Shown here in pieces: positions 34,520 through 44,623 of a DNA stretch of 64,000 nucleotides (position 1 is its first letter; the number at the start of each line of letters is the position of its first letter). The DNA is taken from assembly GCF_006351925.1 (NCBI RefSeq), contig NZ_CP040924.1:1262001-1326000 (forward strand), written 5' to 3'. The stretch comes from Clostridium thermarum. GTDB lineage: Bacteria > Bacillota > Clostridia > Clostridiales > Clostridiaceae. A program made the translations under genes and the position numbers. Below the pieces are notes generated by a model. The model made no database searches, was not told the origin of the DNA, and was given only the letters and a program-made list of their open reading frames with translations.

Positions 34520-36325
34520 ATGCAGAGCGAAAGGCAGAAACATATCAGAAACTTTTGTATTGTTGCACACATAGATCATGGAAAATCCACCTTAGCAGAT
34601 AGATTATTGGAGATGACCGGTACTCTAACTCAGAGAGAAATGGAAGAGCAAATCCTTGATAATATGGAGCTGGAAAAAGAAAGAGGAATTACAATCAAAG
34701 CACAGGCTGTTAGATTGATACATAAGGCTAAAGACGGACAGGAATACATATTGAATTTAATAGATACTCCAGGGCACGTAGACTTTAATTATGAGGTTTC
34801 AAGGAGCTTAGCTGCTTGTGAAGGAGCCATACTGGTGGTTGACGCTACACAGGGAATACAGGCTCAAACACTGGCAAATTGTTATTTGGCCTTAGATCAT
34901 AATCTTGAGATACTTCCGGTAATTAATAAAATTGACTTGTCTAGTGCCAGACCGGAAGAAGTTAAGCATGAAATTGAAGACATCATAGGATTGGATGCGC
35001 AGGATGCACCTATGGTATCTGCAAAGTCCGGACTTAACATAGAGCAGGTTTTAGAGGCTATAGTTGAAAAATTACCTGCTCCTGAGGGAGATGAGAACGG
35101 ACAGCTCAGGGCCCTGATTTTTGACTCTTATTACGACAGCTACAAGGGTGTTGTCTGCTATATAAGAGTAAAACAAGGCAGCGTTAAGGTTGGCACAAAG
35201 ATTAAGCTTATGGCTTCAGAAAAGCTCTATGAAGTTACTGAGGTTGGTGTGTTTACACCGAGCTTTATGCCAATAGAAGAGTTAAGAGCCGGAGATGTGG
35301 GTTACCTTACAGCTTCTATAAAAAATGTAAGAGACGCCAGAGTAGGAGATACAATTACCGATGCTGCCAATCCGGCCAGTGAACCTCTGCCGGGCTATAG
35401 ACCTGCAGTACCGATGGTGTTCAGCGGAATATATCCGGTAGATGGAGCAGATTATGAGGAATTAAAGGAAGCTTTGGAAAAGCTGCAGCTTAACGATGCG
35501 GCCCTCCATTTTGAACCTGAAACCTCACTGGCTTTGGGCTTTGGATTCCGTTGTGGTTTCCTGGGACTTCTTCATATGGAAATTATCCAGGAGAGAATAG
35601 AACGAGAATACAACATAGACATAATAACTACTGCCCCTTCCGTTATATATAGGGTTACAAAGACCGATGGTGAAGTAATAGAAATAACAAATCCTACAAA
35701 TTTACCTGCCCCTACAGAAATACAGTTTATGGAGGAGCCGGTGGTTAAGGTATCAATAATTACACCATCAGATTATGTAGGTGCTGTTATGGATCTCTGT
35801 CAGAACAGAAGAGGAACCTTTATTGACATGAATTATATTGAAGCTACCAGAGCGGTTTTAAATTACATCATGCCATTAAACGAAATAATTTATGATTTCT
35901 TTGACGCCCTGAAGTCAAGGACAAGAGGCTATGCGTCCTTGGATTATGAGTTTGAAGGCTATAAGCAAACAAGGCTTGTTAAGCTGGATATACTTCTCAA
36001 CGGAGATATAGTGGATGCCTTATCGATGATAGTTCCTGAGGAACGTGCATATAATAAGGGAAGAAACATGACTGAAAAATTAAAGGAAATAATTCCGAGG
36101 CAGATGTTTGAAATTCCTATTCAAGCAGCCATAGGTTCAAAGATAATTGCAAGAGAAACCGTTAAGGCTTTAAGAAAAGACGTATTGGCAAAATGCTATG
36201 GCGGTGACATATCAAGAAAGAAAAAGCTGCTTGAAAAACAGAAAGAGGGTAAAAAGAGAATGCGCCAGGTTGGCTCTGTAGAAGTACCGCAGGAAGCCTT
36301 TATGACTGTGTTAAAGGTTGAATAG
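34520..36325 (+). CDS. lepA: Elongation factor 4 (LepA)
   Basis: A 601-residue ribosome-bound GTPase: [20 protein letters not shown], Walker [10 protein letters not shown], switch [21 protein letters not shown], then EF-G-like domains and the LepA-specific C-terminal domain ([20 protein letters not shown]). Length matches the family. ATG at 34520 is the family start; the GTG at 34493 adds nine atypical residues although it lies behind GGGGGTGAAG. Confidence 0.96.
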   Translation: MQSERQKHIRNFCIVAHIDHGKSTLADRLLEMTGTLTQREMEEQILDNMELEKERGITIKAQAVRLIHKAKDGQEYILNLIDTPGHVDFNYEVSRSLAACEGAILVVDATQGIQAQTLANCYLALDHNLEILPVINKIDLSSARPEEVKHEIEDIIGLDAQDAPMVSAKSGLNIEQVLEAIVEKLPAPEGDENGQLRALIFDSYYDSYKGVVCYIRVKQGSVKVGTKIKLMASEKLYEVTEVGVFTPSFMPIEELRAGDVGYLTASIKNVRDARVGDTITDAANPASEPLPGYRPAVPMVFSGIYPVDGADYEELKEALEKLQLNDAALHFEPETSLALGFGFRCGFLGLLHMEIIQERIEREYNIDIITTAPSVIYRVTKTDGEVIEITNPTNLPAPTEIQFMEEPVVKVSIITPSDYVGAVMDLCQNRRGTFIDMNYIEATRAVLNYIMPLNEIIYDFFDALKSRTRGYASLDYEFEGYKQTRLVKLDILLNGDIVDALSMIVPEERAYNKGRNMTEKLKEIIPRQMFEIPIQAAIGSKIIARETVKALRKDVLAKCYGGDISRKKKLLEKQKEGKKRMRQVGSVEVPQEAFMTVLKVE

Positions 36326-36336
36326 GAGGTTGTTTA

Positions 36337-37467
36337 ATGGGCATAGCATTATATATACACATTCCTTTCTGTAAGAGTAAATGTATGTACTGTGATTTTT
36401 GCTCTTACAGCGGTTCTGAAAGTATGATGATGGAATATACCCGTGCTCTCTGTGACGAAATACTTTTAAAATGTATAAATAAGAGTATAAGTACAATATT
36501 TATAGGTGGGGGAACTCCCACCTATTTGTCTTTAGAGGCATGGGAATTATTGAAAAACACCATAGAAAGGCTGAGATTGGAACCGGGTGCAGAGTTCACC
36601 GTAGAATGTAATCCCGGTACTATTGATGTTGATAAATTAAAAGTCCTTAAGAGCATGGGTGTCAATAGGATAAGTATTGGGCTTCAAGCTTGGCAAAATA
36701 ATCTATTAAAAAAAATTGGCAGAATCCATACCGTTGAAGATTTTGTAAAAAGTTACAACCTAATTAGAGAAATGGACTTTGACAATGTGAATGTAGACAT
36801 AATGTTTGGACTGCCAACACAGAAACAACAGGATTTAGAGGATACCATAGAGGCTGTTACCTGTCTTCAACCTGAGCACATCTCCTGTTATAGCTTAATT
36901 GTAGAGGAGGATACTCCCTTTGGTGAACTTTATAAGAAGGGAAAACTTCAACTTCCGGAAGAAGATGAGGAAAGAGCAATGTATGAGAAGGCCGTAGAAC
37001 TCTTAGAGAAAAAAGGGTATGCCCAATACGAAATATCTAATTTTGCAAAGGGAGGTTATGAATGCAGACACAATATAGTGTATTGGACACTGGGAGATTA
37101 TATCGGGTGTGGAGCAGGAGCTCACGGCTATGTAAGGGACATAAGGTATAGAAACGAAGAGAATATCAAAAAATATATAAAAGCGGTTTCTGTGAGCATG
37201 CTATCTGCAATAGAGAGTAATAAAAATTCTCTTGTGGATGAAATGGAAGAATATATGTTTATGGGATTAAGAATGTTATCCGGTGTTGAGGAAGCAGAAT
37301 TCCGCAGACGTTTTGGAGTTGATATAGGTTCAGTATATGGAGAAGTAATAGAAAAATATATAAAACTAAAGCTGCTGGAAAGAAAAAATGGCTTTATAGT
37401 CTTGAACCACAGTGGCATTCAGCTATCAAATACGGTAATGAGTGACTTTATACTGGATAAGCAGTGA
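36337..37467 (+). CDS. hemW: HemW-type radical SAM heme chaperone
   Basis: A 376-residue protein: IHIPFCKSKCMYCDF gives CxxxCxxC of the radical SAM cluster, followed by TIFIGGGTPTYLS and the C-terminal HemN-like domain. It lacks the extra Cys of true coproporphyrinogen dehydrogenase HemN, so HemW (heme insertion into proteins) is the better call. It starts 11 nt after lepA, probably as one transcript, with TAGGAGG before the ATG. Confidence 0.92.
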   Translation: MGIALYIHIPFCKSKCMYCDFCSYSGSESMMMEYTRALCDEILLKCINKSISTIFIGGGTPTYLSLEAWELLKNTIERLRLEPGAEFTVECNPGTIDVDKLKVLKSMGVNRISIGLQAWQNNLLKKIGRIHTVEDFVKSYNLIREMDFDNVNVDIMFGLPTQKQQDLEDTIEAVTCLQPEHISCYSLIVEEDTPFGELYKKGKLQLPEEDEERAMYEKAVELLEKKGYAQYEISNFAKGGYECRHNIVYWTLGDYIGCGAGAHGYVRDIRYRNEENIKKYIKAVSVSMLSAIESNKNSLVDEMEEYMFMGLRMLSGVEEAEFRRRFGVDIGSVYGEVIEKYIKLKLLERKNGFIVLNHSGIQLSNTVMSDFILDKQ

Positions 37468-37576
37468 GAAATATACAAGTCATAATAATACGGCGTAAAA
37501 TTGAGATTTAAGTAGAAATCATTTTATAAAATATGTTAATTATGAATAATGACATTATATTAATTTATAAGTATGG

Positions 37577-37605
37577 TTGACAAAGGAAATTGATAATGTT
37601 ATTTT
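37577..37605 (+). promoter_or_regulatory. Heat-shock operon promoter
   Basis: TTGACA (37577-37582), 17-nt spacer, TATTTT (37600-37605), just upstream of CIRCE. Confidence 0.65.
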
Positions 37606-37618
37606 TAAATCGTAGTCA

Positions 37619-37645
37619 TTAGCACTCATTGACGGTGAGTGCTAA
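37619..37645 (+). promoter_or_regulatory. CIRCE operator (HrcA binding site)
   Basis: TTAGCACTC-N9-GAGTGCTAA, a perfect match to the CIRCE consensus, 15 nt before the hrcA start. Confidence 0.97.
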
Positions 37646-37660
37646 CAAAGAGGTGAGTGT

Positions 37661-38692
37661 ATGGAATTTGATGATAGAAAACTAAAAATACTTCATGCCA
37701 TTATCAATGACTATATAAGCACTGGCGAACCTGTTGGTTCAAGAACTATAGCACGGAAGTACGATCTTGGAGTTAGTTCTGCCACTATAAGAAATGAGAT
37801 GGCAGATTTAGAGGAAATGGGCTACATTGAGCAGCTCCATACTTCCTCGGGACGAAAACCATCGGACAAAGGTTATAGGTTGTATGTTGATAAGTTGATG
37901 AAAGCTCACCAGATAACTGCTGAAGAGGAACTCTTCATCAGAAGCATGCTTCTAAATGCTGCTTTGTTTGAAGTAGATAAAATAATGAGACAGGTTAGTG
38001 TGGTATTGTCTAAACTAACTCACCTGACTTGTGTAGTAAAGACTCCTTCTGTTAAGAAGAGCTGCTTAAAGACAATTCAATTAATCAATATTGATGTTGG
38101 AAGCATACTGATGGTAATTGTTACTGACAGCGGAATTATCAAAAACAATATAATAAGGATCAACAGACCTATAGATTCAGATATGCTTCTTAAACTTAAT
38201 AATATGCTAAATGCAAGATTAAAGAATTTAACCATGGAAGGAATTAATCTGGAGGTCATTAACAACATTAAGAAAGACCTTCATGGCTATGATGACATCT
38301 TTAATGAAATGATTCCGGCTTTATATGATTGCTTGAATGAAGTGGAAAATTCTGATGTCATTACTGAGGGAGAGACCAACATTCTTCGTTATGCAGAATA
38401 CAGTGATATAGATAAGGCTAAAGAATTTATTACTTTTGTAGATAACAAGGAAAGTGTTAAGAAAATTCTTCCTGCCACTAAGAATACCACCGTTAGCATA
38501 GGCGAAGAAAATTATATCCCTGAGGCAAAGGACTACAGCGTAGTTGCCCGGGCTTATTGTGTTGGTGATAAACCCTTGGGGACTATTGGAATAATAGGAC
38601 CTACAAGAATGGATTATTCAAAGGTAATCTCCCTTTTAAATAAGGTCACCGAACTTTTGAATAAGAATTTAACTAGCTTTGATGATTGGTAA
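37661..38692 (+). CDS. hrcA: Heat-inducible repressor HrcA
   Basis: A 343-residue repressor with an N-terminal winged helix (about 1-75: LDDRKLKILHAIINDYISTG-like opening, ATIRNEMADLEEMGYIEQLH) and a GAF-like effector domain ending YSKVISLLNKVTELLNK. It binds the CIRCE site upstream and depends on chaperone activity for folding, which couples chaperone demand to transcription. First gene of hrcA-grpE-dnaK-dnaJ. Confidence 0.96.
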   Translation: MEFDDRKLKILHAIINDYISTGEPVGSRTIARKYDLGVSSATIRNEMADLEEMGYIEQLHTSSGRKPSDKGYRLYVDKLMKAHQITAEEELFIRSMLLNAALFEVDKIMRQVSVVLSKLTHLTCVVKTPSVKKSCLKTIQLINIDVGSILMVIVTDSGIIKNNIIRINRPIDSDMLLKLNNMLNARLKNLTMEGINLEVINNIKKDLHGYDDIFNEMIPALYDCLNEVENSDVITEGETNILRYAEYSDIDKAKEFITFVDNKESVKKILPATKNTTVSIGEENYIPEAKDYSVVARAYCVGDKPLGTIGIIGPTRMDYSKVISLLNKVTELLNKNLTSFDDW

Positions 38693-38734
38693 AGTTCGCC
38701 TTTGTGTGGAGTGATTAGAATGGAGGTATGTGGT

Positions 38735-39394
38735 ATGGCAAAGAAGAAAAACATAGACAATGAAGAAATTTGCAACTGCTGCGAGAATGAAGAGAAGGTT
38801 AACACTGAAGAGGATGTTAATACAGAAGAAAACCTTGCAGAGGCTGAGGTAAAAGAAGATCAGGAGTTTGAAGGAATAGAAGGCGAAGATGAGGCCCAGG
38901 AAGAGGCTCAAAAGGAAAAATGCTGTGAAGATCTAAAGGCAGAAAACCTTAAACTTAAGGATGAAATTACTAAACTGAATAATGAACTGGAAGCTTTGAA
39001 AGACCGCTTAATGAGAACTTCTGCAGAGTATGATAACTATAGAAAAAGAACAGCTAAAGAAAAAGAAGGAATTTACACTGACGCATGCATAGATGTCTTA
39101 AAGACAATATTACCTATTTTTGATAATCTTGAAAGGGCTGCAAAGGCAGAAGGCAGTATTGATGATTTAAAGAAAGGTATCGAGATGACCCTAAGGCAGA
39201 TCAATGATTCTCTTAGCAGACTTAACGTTGAAGAAATATCTACAGACGGAGAATTTGATCCTAACCTACATAATGCAGTAATGCATGTGGAGGATGAAAG
39301 TCTGGGCAAAAATGTGGTGGCTGAGGTATTTCAAAAGGGATATAAAAGAGGCGACAGGGTAATAAGATACAGCATGGTTAAGGTAGCTAATTAG
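38735..39394 (+). CDS. grpE: GrpE nucleotide exchange factor
   Basis: A 219-residue protein with an acidic, Cys-containing N-terminal tail (NEEICNCCENEEKV), a long coiled coil (about 80-135) and the C-terminal beta domain (VMHVEDESLGKNVVAEVFQK GYKRG region). It releases ADP from DnaK. ATG at 38735 follows GGAGG at the right distance; longer starts at 38702 and 38720 lie in or before that site. The three Cys near the N-terminus are unusual. Confidence 0.94.
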   Translation: MAKKKNIDNEEICNCCENEEKVNTEEDVNTEENLAEAEVKEDQEFEGIEGEDEAQEEAQKEKCCEDLKAENLKLKDEITKLNNELEALKDRLMRTSAEYDNYRKRTAKEKEGIYTDACIDVLKTILPIFDNLERAAKAEGSIDDLKKGIEMTLRQINDSLSRLNVEEISTDGEFDPNLHNAVMHVEDESLGKNVVAEVFQKGYKRGDRVIRYSMVKVAN

Positions 39395-39459
39395 AAATTA
39401 TATATCAGATTATCGATGATAGATATTTTTAAATTTGAATTTTAAGGAGGAAAACGTAA

Positions 39460-41310
39460 ATGGGAAAAGTAATAGGAATTGACCTTGGAACCACTAACTC
39501 TTGTGTAGCTGTAATGGAAGGAGGAGAGCCGGTAGTAATAGCTAATGCAGAAGGTTCAAGAACTACACCTTCAGTAGTATCCTTCCAAGCTAATGGAGAA
39601 AGACTGGTTGGACAGGTAGCAAAAAGACAAGCAATAACTAATCCTGATAAAACTATAATATCCATAAAGAGACATATGGGAACTAACTATAAAGTAAATA
39701 TTGATGGAAAAGAATATACTCCTCAAGAAGTTTCTGCTATGATCCTTCAGAAGATCAAGGCTGATGCAGAGGCTTACTTAGGTGAACCTGTAACTCAGGC
39801 TGTTATCACTGTACCTGCATATTTCAATGACAGCCAAAGACAAGCAACTAAGGATGCAGGAAAGATAGCAGGCTTAGAAGTGTTGAGAATAATAAACGAG
39901 CCAACTGCTGCTTCACTTGCATATGGTCTTGATAAGACTGAAACAAATCAGAAGATTTTTGTATATGACCTTGGTGGCGGTACCTTCGACGTATCTATTC
40001 TTGAATTAGGTGACGGAGTATTCGAGGTTAAGGCTACAAACGGTAATACAAAGCTTGGTGGAGACGACTTCGACCAGAGAATTATGGACTACATCGCAGA
40101 CACTTTCATGGCTGATCATGGCATAGATTTAAGAAAAGATAAGATGGCTCTTCAGAGACTGAAGGAAGCAGCAGAGAAGGCAAAGATAGAGTTATCTTCT
40201 TCAATGCAGACTAACATAAACCTTCCATTCATAACTGCAGATGCTACTGGTCCAAAGCACATTGATATGAACCTAACAAGAGCTAAGTTCAATGAAATCA
40301 CTCATGACTTAGTAGAAGCAACTATAGAACCAATGAGAAAGGCTTTAGATGATGCTAAGCTAAGCTTAAGCGATATAGATAAGGTTATATTAGTTGGTGG
40401 ATCTACAAGAATTCCTGCAGTACAAGAAGCTGTTAAGAAGTTCACCGGAAAAGAACCTTCAAAGGGTGTAAACCCAGATGAATGTGTTGCTGTTGGAGCA
40501 GCTATTCAGGCCGGAGTATTAACTGGAGATGTTAAAGACATACTTCTCTTAGACGTTACTCCATTGACACTTGGTATAGAAACTATGGGAGGAATTGCAA
40601 CTCCATTAATTCCAAGAAACACTACTATTCCAACAAGAAAGAGCCAGATATTCTCAACTGCTGCTGATGGCCAGACTTCCGTTGAAATTCACGTAGTTCA
40701 AGGTGAAAGACAGATGGCAGCAGACAACAAGACTCTTGGCAGATTCACACTATCAGGTATAGCTCCTGCTCCAAGAGGAATTCCACAGATTGAAGTTACC
40801 TTTGACATAGATGCCAACGGTATTGTAAATGTTACTGCCAAGGATAAGGGAACAGGTAAGGAAGCTAATATTACAATTACAGCTTCAACTAATTTGAGTG
40901 ATGAAGAAATCGATAAGGCTGTCAAAGAAGCAGAAAGATATGCTGAAGAAGACAGAAAGAGAAAGGAAGTTATTGAAGCTAAGAACAATGCTGACCAGAT
41001 AGCTTACCAGACAGAAAAGACCTTAAAGGAACTAGGTGACAAGGTATCCGCTGAAGATAAGGCTAAGATTGAAAGTAAGCTTGATGCATTAAAGGCAGTT
41101 AAAGACGGCAATGATGTTGAAGCAATCAAGAAAGCGACAGAAGAGCTTACTCAAGAATTCTACGCAATATCTTCCAAACTATATGCTAATGCAAATCCAC
41201 AAGGACAAGGTTTTGATCCAAACAATATGGGGGCAAACAATGCTGGTGGAAATGCCGGTGGTCAGGATGACAATGTAGTAGATGCTGACTTTAAAGTAGA
41301 TGACAAATAA
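39460..41310 (+). CDS. dnaK: Chaperone DnaK (Hsp70)
   Basis: A 616-residue Hsp70: [44 protein letters not shown], linker VLLLDV-type ([19 protein letters not shown]), substrate-binding domain and helical lid, ending in a Gly/Asn-rich tail and DADFKVDDK. Firmicute DnaK length. AAGGAGG precedes the ATG. Confidence 0.98.
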   Translation: MGKVIGIDLGTTNSCVAVMEGGEPVVIANAEGSRTTPSVVSFQANGERLVGQVAKRQAITNPDKTIISIKRHMGTNYKVNIDGKEYTPQEVSAMILQKIKADAEAYLGEPVTQAVITVPAYFNDSQRQATKDAGKIAGLEVLRIINEPTAASLAYGLDKTETNQKIFVYDLGGGTFDVSILELGDGVFEVKATNGNTKLGGDDFDQRIMDYIADTFMADHGIDLRKDKMALQRLKEAAEKAKIELSSSMQTNINLPFITADATGPKHIDMNLTRAKFNEITHDLVEATIEPMRKALDDAKLSLSDIDKVILVGGSTRIPAVQEAVKKFTGKEPSKGVNPDECVAVGAAIQAGVLTGDVKDILLLDVTPLTLGIETMGGIATPLIPRNTTIPTRKSQIFSTAADGQTSVEIHVVQGERQMAADNKTLGRFTLSGIAPAPRGIPQIEVTFDIDANGIVNVTAKDKGTGKEANITITASTNLSDEEIDKAVKEAERYAEEDRKRKEVIEAKNNADQIAYQTEKTLKELGDKVSAEDKAKIESKLDALKAVKDGNDVEAIKKATEELTQEFYAISSKLYANANPQGQGFDPNNMGANNAGGNAGGQDDNVVDADFKVDDK

Positions 41311-41322
41311 TTTGAAATATGT

Positions 41323-41360
41323 AATAAGGGGAAGGGAGAAATTACCCTTTCCCTATTTTA
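41323..41360 (+). terminator. Weak terminator or attenuator between dnaK and dnaJ
   Basis: AATAAGGGGAAGGG and CCCTTTCCCTATT form an imperfect hairpin followed by TTT. It could reduce dnaJ relative to dnaK or protect the dnaK mRNA end. Confidence 0.5.
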
Positions 41361-41412
41361 GATTTAAGTATATAATATAAAGGTTGAGATTGTTGTAGGT
41401 GGTGAAAAACGG

Positions 41413-42561
41413 ATGGCGAAGAAAGATTACTACGAGGTACTGGGCATACAGAAGGGTGCCAGTGACGAAGAGATAAAAAGAGCCTTCAGAAAGCTAGCAA
41501 TCCAATACCATCCCGATAAGAACCAGGGGAATAAAGAAGCTGAGGAAAGGTTCAAGGAAATAAATGAAGCTTATCAGGTTCTGTCTGACCCTGAAAAGAA
41601 AGCACAGTATGACCAGTATGGTACAACAGATTTCCAAGGTGGTTTCGGTGGTTTCGATGGTGGCTTTGACTTTTCAAGCATGGGTGGTTTTGGAGATATT
41701 TTTGATACCTTCTTTGGCGGAGGGTTTTCCAGCGGTAATAGAAGAAGACACAATGCGCCTGAAAGAGGTTCTGATATAGAAGTAACTCTCAAGCTTACTT
41801 TTGAAGAAGCAGTATTTGGTGTAGAAAAGGAAATAAGTATTCATAGACATGAAACCTGTGAAACTTGTCACGGAAATGGGGCTAAGCCGGGAACATCTCC
41901 AAAGACCTGTGATAAGTGTTCAGGTACCGGTCAAATCAGATCACAAAGAAGCACTCCCCTAGGCAGTTTTGTTAGTATGTCTACTTGCGATAAGTGCGGT
42001 GGAAAAGGAAAATTAATAACAGATCCATGTCCGACATGTAAGGGTAAGGGCAAGGAGAGAAAGAATAGAAAGATTAAAGTTAATATACCTGCCGGTGTTG
42101 ATAATGATAACGTAATTCCATTGAGAGGACAAGGTGAGCACGGCTCTAACGGAGGACCTCCAGGAGATTTATACATCGGACTTAAGGTAGGTTCCCATCC
42201 TGTATTTAAGCGAAAAGGTGTAGATATTTACATCGATGCCCATATAAGCTTTGCCCAAGCTGCCCTGGGAACCGAATTAAAAGTTCCTACGGTAGATGGT
42301 GACGTAAAGTATTCAGTACCCCAAGGAACTCAGCCGGGAACCATATTCAGACTTAAAGGTAAAGGTGTCCCAAGAGTTAATTCTGCAGGAAGAGGAGACC
42401 AGTTTGTCACGGTGATAGTGGATGTACCAAAGACATTAAACGAAAAGCAGAAAGAAGCACTGAAACTCTTTATGGAAGCAAGCGGAGAAGAATATGAAGA
42501 AGGAAAAGACGGGAAAAAGAACGGCTCCTTTATGGGGAAAATCTTCGGAAAAGAAAAATAA
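41413..42561 (+). CDS. dnaJ: Chaperone DnaJ (Hsp40)
   Basis: A 382-residue type I J-protein: J domain ([20 protein letters not shown], with HPD in YHPDKNQG), Gly/Phe-rich region, four CxxCxGxG-type zinc repeats ([36 protein letters not shown]) and C-terminal substrate domains. Works with DnaK and GrpE. Confidence 0.98.
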   Translation: MAKKDYYEVLGIQKGASDEEIKRAFRKLAIQYHPDKNQGNKEAEERFKEINEAYQVLSDPEKKAQYDQYGTTDFQGGFGGFDGGFDFSSMGGFGDIFDTFFGGGFSSGNRRRHNAPERGSDIEVTLKLTFEEAVFGVEKEISIHRHETCETCHGNGAKPGTSPKTCDKCSGTGQIRSQRSTPLGSFVSMSTCDKCGGKGKLITDPCPTCKGKGKERKNRKIKVNIPAGVDNDNVIPLRGQGEHGSNGGPPGDLYIGLKVGSHPVFKRKGVDIYIDAHISFAQAALGTELKVPTVDGDVKYSVPQGTQPGTIFRLKGKGVPRVNSAGRGDQFVTVIVDVPKTLNEKQKEALKLFMEASGEEYEEGKDGKKNGSFMGKIFGKEK

Positions 42562-42580
42562 TAACAGTTGAAATAGTAAG

Positions 42581-42625
42581 CACATAAGGTTCAGGGAGTT
42601 TTTCTCTGAACTTTATGTGTAGTTT
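42581..42625 (+). terminator. Terminator of the heat-shock operon
   Basis: CACATAAGGTTCAGGGAG pairs with CTCTGAACTTTATGTG, followed by AGTTTTATAT. Confidence 0.85.
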
Positions 42626-42652
42626 TATATAACAAAATGGCTATAATATAAT

Positions 42653-42740
42653 TAATAATTAGTAATTATGGTTCTTTTTTTTTAGCTGGCTAAGAAAAAG
42701 CCTCCTTAATTACTCATTACTCATCACTAATTACTAATTA
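42653..42740. repeat. Composite intergenic repeat, copy 7 (upstream of prmA)
   Basis: A TAATAATTAGTAATTA tract (42653-42668), an imperfect CTTTTT...TTAGC / GCTAAGAAAAAG hairpin (42674-42700) and an inverted ATTACTCATTACTCATC tract (42709-42740) that ends at the prmA ribosome binding site. Confidence 0.75.
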
Positions 42741-42760
42741 AAAAGTTGGAGGATAAGTGG

Positions 42761-43702
42761 ATGAACGGTAAATGGTATGAAGTTAAGGTGATAACAAAAA
42801 GTGAAGCAGTTGAGCCTATATCAGGGATTTTTTACGGTATGGACGTAAAGGGGGTAGCCATTGAAGACCCTAATGATATATTAAACAGGGAACAAGGACC
42901 GCTTACATGGGATTTTGCTGACATAAATATATTAGAATATGGTGGAAAGGCTGCCGTGGTAAAGGGATACTTCAATGAAACTGAAGATGAAGAGCAATTG
43001 ACAGCCTATGTGAAGGAAAAACTTCAAGAATTAGTTGAAATGGGCTTTGATATCGGTGAAGGTACTGTTTTATGTGAGTTAGTCAGAGAAGAAGATTGGG
43101 CTAACAATTGGAAGAAATACTACAAGCCCACAAAAATAGGGGGAAATATTGTAATTAAACCTATTTGGGAAGAGTATACTCCGGAAGGCGGAGAGATGGT
43201 AATAGAGCTTGACCCAGGTATGGCCTTTGGTACAGGTACTCATGAGACTACAAGGATGTGTATATTGGCACTACAAAAGCATGTAAAGCCGGATAGTGAG
43301 GTTTTCGATATAGGAACGGGCTCCGGAATATTGGCTATTGCGGCAGCCAAGCTGGGAGCTAAACACGTTGTAGGAGTAGACCTGGACCCTGTGGCGGTAG
43401 ACTCCGCCCTGGAGAATGTAGAGTACAATAAGCTTGATAATATAGAAATTCTTCATGGAAACTTAATGGATGTTGTAAAAGGCAAGGCTGACCTTATTGT
43501 GGCCAATATTATTGCTGAGGTAATTGTAATCTTGATAGATCAGGTTAAGGAATTCTTAAAAAGCGGTGGATTGTTTATTTCCTCTGGTATAATCAAAGAA
43601 AGAGAAAGCATGGTAGTAGAAAAACTTATAAGCTCCGGCTTTACAATCAAAGAAACCATGTATGACGGAGAATGGGTTTGCATAACTGCAGAATACTTAT
43701 AG
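42761..43702 (+). CDS. prmA: Ribosomal protein L11 methyltransferase
   Basis: A 313-residue methyltransferase: an N-terminal L11-binding domain, linker region EEDWANNWKKYYKPTKIG, then the SAM-binding core with GTGTHETTRM, VFDIGTGSGILAIAAAKLGA and DLIVANIIAEV. It trimethylates L11. ATG at 42761 follows GGAGG. Coupled to rsmE 13 nt downstream. Confidence 0.95.
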   Translation: MNGKWYEVKVITKSEAVEPISGIFYGMDVKGVAIEDPNDILNREQGPLTWDFADINILEYGGKAAVVKGYFNETEDEEQLTAYVKEKLQELVEMGFDIGEGTVLCELVREEDWANNWKKYYKPTKIGGNIVIKPIWEEYTPEGGEMVIELDPGMAFGTGTHETTRMCILALQKHVKPDSEVFDIGTGSGILAIAAAKLGAKHVVGVDLDPVAVDSALENVEYNKLDNIEILHGNLMDVVKGKADLIVANIIAEVIVILIDQVKEFLKSGGLFISSGIIKERESMVVEKLISSGFTIKETMYDGEWVCITAEYL

Positions 43703-43715
43703 AAGGGGAAGTAAT

Positions 43716-44465
43716 ATGCATAAGTTTTTTGTCAGTCCAGACGCTATAAGTAACGAAAAAGCGGTCATTGATGGCGATGACGTAAAACACATTTACAAGG
43801 TATTAAGACTTAAAGCCGGCGATGAAGTCATCATAAACAATTCACAAGGTAAAGAATATTTAGGCCGTATCCATGATGTAAATAAAAGCACTGTGGTTAT
43901 TGATATCATAGAAGCTATGGATATAAACAATGAGAGCAATCTGAAAGTGGACTTATACCAGGGTTTACCTAAATCAGCTAAGATGGATTATATTGTACAA
44001 AAGGGTACAGAAATAGGAATAAATAAGATCACTCCCATCATAACGGAAAGAGTAATTGTAAAAAGTGAACTTGGGGAGTTTAAAAAGACGGACAGGTGGA
44101 GAAGAATAGCCTTAGAAGCCTGCAAACAGAGCAAAAGGACATTGATTCCGGAAATAAACGAGCCTATAGAATTCAAATCCTTGCTGACTATCTTAAAAAA
44201 CTATGATATAGTTGTAGTACCCTATGAGAATCAAGAAGGCTTTGGTATCAAAAAAATGTGTAAAAGCCTTCAGAAGGAAGTGAAGTCAGCAGCAGTGGTC
44301 ATAGGCCCGGAGGGCGGCTTTGAAGAAGACGAAATTAAGTGCCTTGAGGACATAGGCGGATACATAGTAACTTTGGGACCGAGAATATTGAGAACGGAAA
44401 CCGCAGGAATAGTGACTGCTGCGCTTTTACAATACGAACTGGGGGACTTGGGCGGCCTTATCTAA
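43716..44465 (+). CDS. rsmE: 16S rRNA m3U1498 methyltransferase
   Basis: A 249-residue SPOUT enzyme: N-terminal PUA-like domain (KVLRLKAGDEVIINNSQGKE) and C-terminal trefoil knot with VVIGPEGGFEEDEIKCLE and LGPRILRTETAGIVTAALLQ. It methylates U1498 in helix 44. The gene follows prmA, the usual order. Confidence 0.95.
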   Translation: MHKFFVSPDAISNEKAVIDGDDVKHIYKVLRLKAGDEVIINNSQGKEYLGRIHDVNKSTVVIDIIEAMDINNESNLKVDLYQGLPKSAKMDYIVQKGTEIGINKITPIITERVIVKSELGEFKKTDRWRRIALEACKQSKRTLIPEINEPIEFKSLLTILKNYDIVVVPYENQEGFGIKKMCKSLQKEVKSAAVVIGPEGGFEEDEIKCLEDIGGYIVTLGPRILRTETAGIVTAALLQYELGDLGGLI

Positions 44466-44604
44466 TGAGTAATTAGTAATAAGTAATGATGGATGAAATT
44501 CAGCTGACCTGAATTACTACAAAATTATAAAAAGAAGATTTTTCGCAGCGAAGCGGAGAAAAATTCACCACAATTACTCATTACTCATTATTAATTTTTA
44601 ATTG
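44463..44604. repeat. Composite intergenic repeat, copy 8 (upstream of mtaB)
   Basis: A TAATGAGTAATTAGTAATAA tract (44463-44489), a partial AATTCAG/CTGAATT hairpin (44497-44515), GATTTTTCGCAGCGAAGCGG-AGAAAAATT (44537-44565) and a closing ATTACTCATTACTCATTA tract (44573-44604). The third module is the reverse complement of the one at 18708-18738 with about two mismatches in 29. Confidence 0.8.
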
Positions 44605-44623
44605 AACAAAAGGGGGAATACTA

